From NCBI GenBank assembly GCA_031285485.1, contig JAITWC010000138.1, positions 1 to 5,697 of the forward strand: 5,697 nucleotides of DNA, read 5' to 3'. Origin of the DNA: Alistipes sp. Its GTDB lineage: Bacteria > Bacteroidota > Bacteroidia > Bacteroidales > Rikenellaceae. Position 1 is the stretch's first letter; each line of letters opens with the position of its first letter. Made by a program: the position numbers and the translations under genes. The notes under the pieces are model-generated. The model saw nothing but the letters and a program-made list of their open reading frames with translations, was not told where the DNA came from and did not search any database. Shown here piece by piece: positions 1 to 4,369 of this stretch.

Positions 1-54
1 ATTGCTTGACAGGTTGCTCCCCAGCAGTGCCTGCCTCCTCTTAACATCCTGACA

Positions 55-62
55 CAAAGTTA
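55..62 (-). promoter_or_regulatory. Bacteroidota -7 box firing off the left edge
   Basis: On the minus strand this reads TAACTTTG, a perfect match to the Bacteroidota -7 consensus TAnnTTTG. No convincing -33 TTTG lies 19-21 nt upstream (the stretch there is TATT). If used, transcription would begin near position 51 and run leftwards out of the window through a G-rich stretch (GAGGAGGCAGGCACTGCTGG). An ATG at 47-45 would be almost at the 5' end, so either a structured small RNA or a leaderless message starts here. Only about 50 nt of the transcript are visible. Confidence 0.45.
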
Positions 63-111
63 CAAAACAAAATTAACTGGAAAATAACCTTCCAACTTGT
101 TTGGATTTTAA

Positions 112-192
112 ATGGAAAAGCTGTATGAATGGCTCGGGACGGACGCGGCGCGGGTGGTGCTTGAGGAGTGCGGGTTTTTGCCCGATCGTTGA
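112..192 (+). CDS. possible 26-residue small ORF
   Basis: An ATG at 112 opens 26 codons ending in TGA. The peptide begins MEKLYEWLG and ends GFLPDR, with a central amphipathic stretch (DAARVVLEEC) that could form a helix. In its favour, it changes abruptly from A/T-rich leader DNA to G+C-rich DNA with mostly G or C third positions, like the real genes nearby, and A/T-rich sequence precedes its start as is usual in Bacteroidota. Against it, it is very short, no promoter or ribosome-binding site is visible, and I do not recognise the peptide. It lies 94 nt upstream of the response regulator and could be a leader peptide, a remnant of a decayed gene, or chance. Confidence 0.25.
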   Translation: MEKLYEWLGTDAARVVLEECGFLPDR

Positions 193-252
193 GGTACGAA
201 GCGGATTCGAACCGCTGCCATTGCACCCTGCTCGAAAAATTGAGATCGTAAC
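193..252 (-). other. tRNA-like 3' half (T-arm palindrome), possible tRNA remnant
   Basis: On the minus strand 216-200 forms a perfect T-arm-like hairpin: stem AGCGG, seven-nt loop TTCGAAT, stem CCGCT, containing the tRNA hallmark GGTTCGAATCC. It is followed by TCGTACC (199-193), which pairs at six of seven positions with GTTACGA at 252-246, as an acceptor stem would. Only 29 nt lie between the 5' acceptor strand and the T-arm, too few for both D and anticodon arms, and I cannot find a proper anticodon stem. It is therefore not an intact tRNA. It may be a decayed tRNA, a tRNA fragment left by integration, or simply a 17-bp inverted repeat acting as an operator upstream of the two-component operon. 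Confidence 0.25.
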
Positions 253-273
253 ACGATTGAAATAATTTGATAT

Positions 274-281
274 TACCTTTG
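274..281 (+). promoter_or_regulatory. -7 box of the response regulator operon
   Basis: TACCTTTG matches the Bacteroidota -7 consensus TAnnTTTG exactly and ends only 5 nt before the response regulator start codon. No good -33 TTTG is found at the usual 19-21 nt spacing; a TTG at 257-259 is too close. If this box is used, transcription starts at about 285 and the message is essentially leaderless. Confidence 0.5.
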
Positions 282-286
282 TCGGC

Positions 287-967
287 ATGGGAAAGAGAAT
301 TCTTGTTGTCGACGACGAGAGCGACATTCGCGAGATACTCTCGTTCAACCTCGAAAACGAGGGATACGAAGTCGAGGCGGTGGCATCGGCCGAGGAGGCA
401 CTCAAAGTCCTCTCGCCGGAGCACGCACTGATTCTGCTCGACGTGATGATGGGCGGAATGTCGGGCTACCGCATGGCCGAACGGCTGAGGCGCGACGGTA
501 ACGCCGTGCCGATAATCTTCCTCACCGCCAAGGACACCGAGAACGATATGCTCACCGGCTTTTCGGTGGGCGGCGACGATTATATCTCCAAACCGTTCTC
601 GCTCAAAGAGGTGTCGGCCCGGGTGAAGGCCGTTATCAAGCGCAGCACCGACGAGGCACGGCCCGCGGCCGGGGAACGTCTCACGGTGGGCGACGTGACG
701 CTCGACCTCGCCGCCAAGGAGATGTCGATCGCCGGTGAGACTATCCTGCTCACCAAGACCGAGTTCGAAATACTGGCGCTTCTGGCCGCCAATCCCTCAC
801 GCATATTCTCGCGCGAGGCGATCATCGACCGCCTCTGGAAAGACGCTCCCTACACCACCGAACGCACGGTGGACGTCCACATCACCCGCCTGCGCAAAAA
901 GATGGGCGCCCGCGCGGCGTGGCTCTCGTCGAAGGCGGGCTACGGTTACAGGTTCAACCCCGATTAA
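287..967 (+). CDS. OmpR/PhoB-family response regulator
   Basis: A 226-residue DNA-binding response regulator, the cytoplasmic output partner of the kinase encoded next. The N-terminal receiver domain (about 3-120) has the acidic pair D9/D10 in ILVVDDE, the phospho-acceptor D52 in ILLDVMM, the switch threonine T80 in FLTAKD, and K102 in DYISKPF. A linker leads to an OmpR-type winged-helix domain (about 131-224) with the recognition-helix region TERTVDVHITRLRKK and the wing KAGYGYRF. The length is normal for the family and no key residue is missing. The start at 287 is the only sensible one: the receiver domain begins immediately after it, an in-frame stop lies at 263, and the next Met is residue 54. 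The kinase gene follows after 28 nt, so the two are surely one operon. Target genes and stimulus cannot be read from the sequence. Confidence 0.97.
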   Translation: MGKRILVVDDESDIREILSFNLENEGYEVEAVASAEEALKVLSPEHALILLDVMMGGMSGYRMAERLRRDGNAVPIIFLTAKDTENDMLTGFSVGGDDYISKPFSLKEVSARVKAVIKRSTDEARPAAGERLTVGDVTLDLAAKEMSIAGETILLTKTEFEILALLAANPSRIFSREAIIDRLWKDAPYTTERTVDVHITRLRKKMGARAAWLSSKAGYGYRFNPD

Positions 968-995
968 CGGCTCTCCTCCGGCTCCCGATAAAAAA

Positions 996-2273
996 ATGAA
1001 ACTGAGTTTTCAGCAGCGGCTTGTATCGAGTTTCGTGGTGGTGTTCGCACTCTTCACTGTGGGGATCGTGGTGTTCGAGGGCCATCGCATCAGGCGATAC
1101 AAGACCGAGGCGCTCGAAGAACGGTTGGACGCCTACGCCGGCGAGATAGGCCGGTTCCTCGATCATGCACCGCCCGCGAGGTTGGGCGAACTGCTCGCCA
1201 TAATGCCGTCCGAACTGAGGGTGACGCTCATCGAGCGCGACGGTCGTGCGGCCTACGACTCCGAACTGGTCGTCGACTCGCTCGACAACCACTCCGGCCG
1301 ACCCGAGATTGTCGCCGCCACCACCATGGGCCACGGCACCTCGATCCGCACATCGTCGTCGTCGGGGAGACAGTATCTGTATTACGCCCGCGACGATGGC
1401 CGCGGAACGACGGTGAGGGTAGCGTTGCCTTACGACATCGAGGTGGAGGCGCTGCTCAAGCCCGACAACACTTTCCTATACTTTGTGGTGGGGTTGTTCG
1501 TGGTGGGGCTGTTCTTCATACTGTGGCTGGGCAACTACTTCGGCACGTCGCTCAAGCGACTGCGTGAACACGAGGCTCGCGAAAAGACGCGCCGACTGAA
1601 ACACGAGATGACAGGTAACATCGCCCACGAACTGCGCACGCCCGTCACGAGCATCCGCGGTTTCCTCGAAATCGTGCTGGGCAACGAACTCGACGATGCC
1701 CGGCGCAGTCAGTATCTTCAACGGGCGTACTCGCAGACACAAACGCTGTCGGCGCTGATCTCAGACATGAGCCTGCTGGCGCGCATAGACGAAAAACAGG
1801 GGGCGTTCGAGTTTACACCCGTTCCGGCTGCGGAGCTTTTGGAGAAGGTGCGTTCCGACACCTCGCGCGGGTTGGTCGAGAAGAATATTGCTTTCCGGGT
1901 CGATATTCCGGACGGCTTTACGCTTCGCGGCAACGAGAGTTTGCTCTACTCGGTTTTTCGCAATCTTACCGACAACGTTATCTCGCACGCAGGCGAGGGA
2001 GTCGAGATACGTGTGACGGTGCGGCCCGAAGGGCGCGGCAGGGCACGGGTGACATTCGCCGACAACGGGCATGGCATTCCCGAGGGCAAACATCTGGAAC
2101 GTATTTTCGAGAGATTTTACCGCGTGAACGAAGGGCGCACGCGCGACACCGGCGGCTCGGGTCTCGGGTTGTCGATAGTGCGCAACACCGTGGCTCTACA
2201 CGGCGGCGCGATCGCGGTTAAGGGCAATGCTCCTTCAGGGCTCGTCTTCACCTTCGACCTTCCGATTACGTAG
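996..2273 (+). CDS. membrane sensor histidine kinase
   Basis: A 425-residue sensor kinase expected to autophosphorylate and pass the phosphate to D52 of the upstream regulator. Transmembrane helices at about 11-28 and 159-178 flank a periplasmic sensor segment of about 130 residues that I cannot assign to a named family. A short juxtamembrane linker follows, with no clear HAMP domain. The dimerisation helix carries the H box NIAHELRTP with phospho-acceptor H211. The ATPase domain has the N box FRNLTDN (N327), G1 box DNGHG (D356), F box ERIFERFYR (about 368-376) and G2 box GGSGLGL (386-392). The ATG at 996 is chosen because it follows an A-rich stretch and leads straight into MKLSFQQRLV and the first membrane helix. 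The frame is open further upstream, but only as a shadow of the regulator gene. All catalytic motifs are intact. Confidence 0.96.
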   Translation: MKLSFQQRLVSSFVVVFALFTVGIVVFEGHRIRRYKTEALEERLDAYAGEIGRFLDHAPPARLGELLAIMPSELRVTLIERDGRAAYDSELVVDSLDNHSGRPEIVAATTMGHGTSIRTSSSSGRQYLYYARDDGRGTTVRVALPYDIEVEALLKPDNTFLYFVVGLFVVGLFFILWLGNYFGTSLKRLREHEAREKTRRLKHEMTGNIAHELRTPVTSIRGFLEIVLGNELDDARRSQYLQRAYSQTQTLSALISDMSLLARIDEKQGAFEFTPVPAAELLEKVRSDTSRGLVEKNIAFRVDIPDGFTLRGNESLLYSVFRNLTDNVISHAGEGVEIRVTVRPEGRGRARVTFADNGHGIPEGKHLERIFERFYRVNEGRTRDTGGSGLGLSIVRNTVALHGGAIAVKGNAPSGLVFTFDLPIT

Positions 2274-2324
2274 TGGATCAAATTCCCTCACGTGATGACC
2301 ATCTTCGACAACAGGTTCCGGTTA

Positions 2325-2365
2325 CTCTGAAAAACAACCAAAACGAACACGTTCTTAGAGTTTTT
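2325..2365 (+). terminator. weak terminator candidate after the kinase
   Basis: ACTCT (2325-2329) can pair with AGAGT (2357-2361), directly followed by TTTT. The 27-nt loop contains a smaller AACG/CGTT hairpin (2342-2353). It lies about 50 nt after the kinase stop and is the only U-tract-associated hairpin there. The stem is short, so this is tentative. Confidence 0.25.
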
Positions 2366-2378
2366 GACTAATTTAACA

Positions 2379-2426
2379 GGGCGATTTCTCCCGAGATAAT
2401 CCTTAAGGTCTCAAGAAAAATCGCCC
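2379..2426 (-). other. 18-bp RNA hairpin, fully paired only on the minus strand
   Basis: 2379-2396 pairs with 2409-2426 around a 12-nt loop. Read as minus-strand RNA, all 18 positions pair: GGGCGAUUU with AAAUCGCCC forms the base, and UUCUUGAGA with UCUCGGGAG forms the upper stem using three G-U wobbles. Read as plus-strand RNA, those three become C-A mismatches. This suggests a structured RNA belonging to the minus-strand transcript, about 100 nt after the DUF4295 stop. It could be a terminator or a 3' end stabiliser of the ribosomal operon, or part of a small RNA. The sequence after the stem (UGUUAAAUU) is only moderately U-rich, so a classical intrinsic terminator is uncertain. A dispersed repeat element is another possibility. 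Confidence 0.6.
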
Positions 2427-2506
2427 CTAAAATCTACTTGGCCGATTATACTTTTTGTGTTAAGATGTGCGAGTGTCGCGGTTTGATTCAAAAAAAGCCA
2501 TCCTCG

Positions 2507-2517
2507 CCCCCCCCCCC
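2507..2517. repeat. homopolymer tract of 11 C (G on minus)
   Basis: Eleven consecutive C lie 12 nt downstream of the DUF4295 stop codon (minus strand), close to a run of seven A at 2490-2496. Such tracts slip during replication and sequencing. Here it is in the 3' untranslated region, so length changes would not shift a reading frame. Confidence 0.9.
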
Positions 2518-2529
2518 TTGTTCGGCCAC

Positions 2530-2688
2530 TTACTTTTTCTTCCAAAATTCGGCGACCTGATCGTTGGGCAACACCTCTTCCTTGAAAGCGTATGCACCGG
2601 TTTTGTCGCTCTTCACCATCTTAATGCACTTCGTAAAGTTCTTACCCGAACCTGCTGTTTTGAGTGTTGCAACTACTTTCTTTGCCAT
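2530..2688 (-). CDS. DUF4295 small basic protein
   Basis: A 52-residue protein starting MAKKVVATLKTAG and ending AEFWKKK, with 12 lysines. It matches the DUF4295 family as I know it: a short, basic protein encoded right after rpmB and rpmG in Bacteroidota. Context and charge suggest a ribosome-associated role. I recall that a Bacteroidota ribosome structure described an extra lineage-specific 50S protein (bL38) that may be this family, but I cannot verify that here. The start is fixed by a strong AGGAGG 8 nt upstream and by the family's usual MAKK beginning. The gap to rpmG is 21 nt. In many Bacteroidota ftsY follows this gene; here it does not, and the operon ends facing the convergent kinase gene. 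The one cysteine (C21) excludes a multi-cysteine zinc ribbon. Confidence 0.92.
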   Translation of the reverse strand: MAKKVVATLKTAGSGKNFTKCIKMVKSDKTGAYAFKEEVLPNDQVAEFWKKK

Positions 2689-2696
2689 TGTGAGTT

Positions 2697-2702
2697 CCTC
2701 CT
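2697..2702 (-). promoter_or_regulatory. strong Shine-Dalgarno for the DUF4295 gene
   Basis: AGGAGG on the minus strand, 8 nt before the ATG at 2688, is a perfect anti-Shine-Dalgarno complement at optimal spacing. It settles the start of the 52-residue protein. It stands out because most starts in this window lack such a site, as is usual for Bacteroidota. Confidence 0.85.
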
Positions 2703-2709
2703 AAAAAAG

Positions 2710-2892
2710 TTACTTGATTTCGCGATGAACGGTCACCTTTTTCAAATACGGGTTATATTTGCGTCTTTCGAGCCTTTCAGGTGTATTCTTCTTGTTCTTG
2801 GTGGTGACGTAGCGGCTCATTCCGGGAACGCCGCTTTCACGCTGTTCGGTGCATTCCAGAATGACCTGAACCCTGACTTCTTTCTTTGCCAT
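2710..2892 (-). CDS. rpmG: 50S ribosomal protein L33 (bL33)
   Basis: A 60-residue large-subunit protein that sits near the ribosomal E site. The family signature is clear: RVQVILECTEQ near the N-terminus, then SRYVTTKNKKNTPERLE, and KYNPYLKKVTVHREIK at the C-terminus. It is a full-length Bacteroidota-type bL33. It lacks the paired zinc-binding cysteines of the C+ form (only C14 is present), so it is a C-minus version that does not depend on zinc. The ATG at 2892 lies 5 nt after the rpmB stop, so the two are co-transcribed and probably translationally coupled. The DUF4295 gene follows 21 nt later. Confidence 0.97.
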   Translation of the reverse strand: MAKKEVRVQVILECTEQRESGVPGMSRYVTTKNKKNTPERLERRKYNPYLKKVTVHREIK

Positions 2893-2897
2893 ACCGT

Positions 2898-3131
2898 TTA
2901 ATAGAGTTTACGGGCAGCGGCAGCGGTTTTGAGTGCACCGTCAAGCCCCAGTTTGTTGATGTTTTTCATACCGGCCGCAGAAACTTTAAGGGTTATCCAC
3001 CGGCCCTCGCTTTCCGACCAGAAACGCTTGATTTTGAGGTTCGGGTTGAACCGGCGCTTGGTCTTGGCGTTGGAGTGGGAGACATTGTTCCCCGTCAGCG
3101 CCGTTTTACCTGTGATTTCGCAAATTCTCAT
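2898..3131 (-). CDS. rpmB: 50S ribosomal protein L28 (bL28)
   Basis: A 77-residue large-subunit ribosomal protein. It begins MRICEITGKTALTGNNVSHS, the typical bL28 start, then has the basic KTKRRFNPNLKIKRFW and the conserved LKVSAAGMKNINKLGLD segment, and is full length. The frame is open for ten more codons to an ATG at 3161, but that start is rejected: it lies inside the promoter -7 box, upstream of the expected transcription start (about 3155), and adds residues foreign to the family. It is the first gene of the rpmB-rpmG-DUF4295 operon, with a leader of only about 24 nt. It has one cysteine and no zinc-binding cysteine set. Confidence 0.97.
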   Translation of the reverse strand: MRICEITGKTALTGNNVSHSNAKTKRRFNPNLKIKRFWSESEGRWITLKVSAAGMKNINKLGLDGALKTAAAARKLY

Positions 3132-3158
3132 TTCGTTATCGAAGCTGTTTAGAGTTCG

Positions 3159-3190
3159 CAAAGGTAGTGTAAGCCGGACGATAATGCAAA
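3159..3190 (-). promoter_or_regulatory. canonical Bacteroidota promoter of rpmB-rpmG-DUF4295
   Basis: On the minus strand, TTTG (3190-3187) is followed by exactly 20 nt and then TACCTTTG (3166-3159), a perfect -33/-7 pair for the Bacteroidota housekeeping sigma factor. The predicted start of transcription is about 3155, some 24 nt before the rpmB ATG. It is the best promoter in the window and supports the taxonomic call. Confidence 0.85.
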
Positions 3191-3437
3191 TTTTTTTTCA
3201 ATTATCTATAAATCGGAAAAACGAAACCGCGAAATTCCAAAACCGAAATTTGAAAATCGCGACGGCAACGCAACCCGATTTGGTTTAGTGGTTGCCGGGG
3301 CCCCGGAAAGTCCTGAACCGAACCATTCGGCCCTTTCAGAGAGTTCTGACGGATAAAAATTTAAATGCCAAAGAGCCTCTGAAAATATTTAACGCGACAG
3401 GAGTGTTACTAAAACCTGAATTCTTAAATTAATTGTG
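3191..3437. other. non-coding, hairpin-rich gap between divergent promoters
   Basis: This part of the 368-nt gap between rpmB and mqnA holds no supported gene. The left part is A/T-rich with repeated CGAAATT motifs. From 3264 to 3349 four small inverted repeats follow each other. GGCAAC/GTTGCC (3264-3269 with 3291-3296) encloses AACC/GGTT. The perfect palindrome CCGGGGCCCCGG is at 3295-3306. CCGAA/TTCGG pairs 3318-3322 with 3326-3330, and TCAGA/TCTGA pairs 3336-3340 with 3345-3349. No U-tract follows any of them and no promoter for an internal RNA is evident. It could be a regulatory region for mqnA, a small RNA, or a decayed element. Confidence 0.5.
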
Positions 3438-3445
3438 TACCTTTG
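3438..3445 (+). promoter_or_regulatory. -7 box of mqnA
   Basis: TACCTTTG matches the Bacteroidota -7 consensus exactly. The -33 region is poor. Transcription would start near 3449, giving a 50-nt leader. The leader opens with a small hairpin, GCGTC (3451-3455) with GACGC (3463-3467), around a 7-nt loop. Confidence 0.6.
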
Positions 3446-3491
3446 CCCGGGCGTCAGTGGCCGACGCGCAGGAGTGTAATTAATTGAGAGC

Positions 3492-3503
3492 ATGTATGGA
3501 TGA
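3492..3503 (+). other. three-codon mini-ORF overlapping the mqnA start
   Basis: ATG TAT GGA TGA encodes Met-Tyr-Gly-stop. Its stop codon overlaps the mqnA start codon as ATGA, the usual arrangement for termination-reinitiation. It could modulate translation of mqnA or be a chance by-product of closely spaced ATGs. No strong ribosome-binding site separates the two starts: AGGAG at 3470-3474 is too far from either, and GAGAG at 3486-3490 is weak. Confidence 0.3.
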
Positions 3504-4276
3504 CCCGTCCGGTGATAAACGTTGCTGCGGTTTCGTACCTCAATACCATACCGTTTCTGTATGGGCTCCGGCACTCCGAGGAGTTGCCGGCAGAGTTTGT
3601 GTTGTCGCCCCCGAGCGGCTGCACGGCGGCGTTCGACAGGCGTGAGGCCGACATCGCACTCGTTCCCGTCGGGGGACTCCCTCTTGTAAAAGATCCCGAT
3701 TTCGACATCGTAACTTCGTGGTGCATCGGCGCCGACGGGCCGGTACGCACGGTGGTCATGACCTCCGACGCGCCACTTAAGGCCATCAAAAGGGTGTGGC
3801 TCGACGGCGACTCGCACACCTCGGCGAATCTGGCGCGGCTGTTGGCGGCCAGGTATTGGAAGATCGCGCCCGAGTGGGCCGACCTGCGCGATTATTCGCG
3901 TCTCGAAAAACCCGGGGAGGGCGACGCCTTCGTGCTGATAGGCGACAAGGTGTTCGACAGCGAGGGACGGTTCGCAAACACCTGGGACCTAGCCGGCGAG
4001 TGGGTCGAATACTCGAAACTGCCTTTCGTGTTCGCGGTGTGGGTGGCGCGCAGGAGCGTCCCCGCCGAAACCATCGCCGCACTCGAAAGCGCCCTCACGC
4101 TCGGCATGGAGCGCGTCTACGAGTCGATCCTCGAAAGCCCTTACGCCGACCGCCCCTACGCATACGAATATCTGACACGCAACATAGATTACTTCTTCGA
4201 CGAGCAAAAACGACGCGCCCTCGGACGCTTCGGGGACGAACTCCCCGGGGCGATCCTCAGGGCCAATCCCGGCTGA
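3500..4276 (+). CDS. mqnA: chorismate dehydratase, futalosine pathway (MqnA)
   Basis: A 258-residue cytoplasmic enzyme of the MqnA/MqnD family, which has a periplasmic-binding-protein-like fold. MqnA dehydrates chorismate to 3-[(1-carboxyvinyl)oxy]benzoate, the first step of menaquinone synthesis by the futalosine route. The N-terminal AAVSYLNTIPF (about 9-19) is the MqnA signature and differs from the SPCPNDTF-type start of MqnD. Further family segments are DIALVPVGG (51-59), SHTSANLARLL (105-115), GDKVF (148-152) and LPFVFAVWVAR (174-184). The length is within the family range. The ATG at 3500 is chosen because the conserved region starts six residues later; the ATG at 3492 runs into a stop. 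No other menaquinone gene is in the window. A related substrate-binding-like protein is the main alternative, but the signature makes it unlikely. Confidence 0.93.
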   Translation: MTRPVINVAAVSYLNTIPFLYGLRHSEELPAEFVLSPPSGCTAAFDRREADIALVPVGGLPLVKDPDFDIVTSWCIGADGPVRTVVMTSDAPLKAIKRVWLDGDSHTSANLARLLAARYWKIAPEWADLRDYSRLEKPGEGDAFVLIGDKVFDSEGRFANTWDLAGEWVEYSKLPFVFAVWVARRSVPAETIAALESALTLGMERVYESILESPYADRPYAYEYLTRNIDYFFDEQKRRALGRFGDELPGAILRANPG

Positions 4277-4303
4277 CTGATCTCCTACCGGTGAGGGCCC
4301 CGC

Positions 4304-4327
4304 GCCGCCGGCGACAACGGTGGCGGC
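4304..4327. other. G+C-rich hairpin between mqnA and corA
   Basis: GCCGCC (4304-4309) pairs with GGCGGC (4322-4327) around a 12-nt loop, inside the 93-nt gap between mqnA and corA. No U-tract follows it, so it is not a clear intrinsic terminator. I see no TAnnTTTG promoter in the gap, so corA may be co-transcribed with mqnA. Confidence 0.35.
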
Positions 4328-4369
4328 CCGGCAAACGAAGTGACAAAACCACTTAAAACAGAGGAGATC

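Noticed and set aside
190..243. Readthrough of the TGA at 190 into 17 further open codons (selenocysteine idea)
   Set aside because: No selenocysteine insertion hairpin or recognisable selenoprotein context; the extension looks like random sequence overlapping the T-arm-like palindrome.
41..424. Minus-strand ORFs of about 110-127 codons across the regulator start
   Set aside because: They run antisense through the response regulator and its promoter, with no recognisable domain or start signals.
735..995. In-frame upstream extension of the histidine kinase
   Set aside because: It is a shadow frame of the response regulator's DNA-binding domain, with low-complexity R/P/S/A-rich sequence. The ATG at 996 leads directly into the first membrane helix.
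2467..2901. Plus-strand ORF of 144 codons
   Set aside because: It is antisense to rpmG and the DUF4295 gene, both clearly real. Its hydrophobic character is a by-product of lysine-rich codons on the other strand.
3132..3161. Longer rpmB start at 3161
   Set aside because: It would place the start codon inside the -7 box and add residues not seen at the start of bL28 proteins.
2886..3288. Plus-strand ORFs across rpmB
   Set aside because: They are antisense shadows of rpmB and its promoter.
3264..3349. CRISPR or integron-type repeat array
   Set aside because: The inverted repeats differ from one another and are not regularly spaced; there are no repeated spacer units.
3796..4356. Plus-strand ORF of 186 codons overlapping mqnA
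   Set aside because: Very Arg-rich out-of-frame translation of mqnA with no family resemblance.
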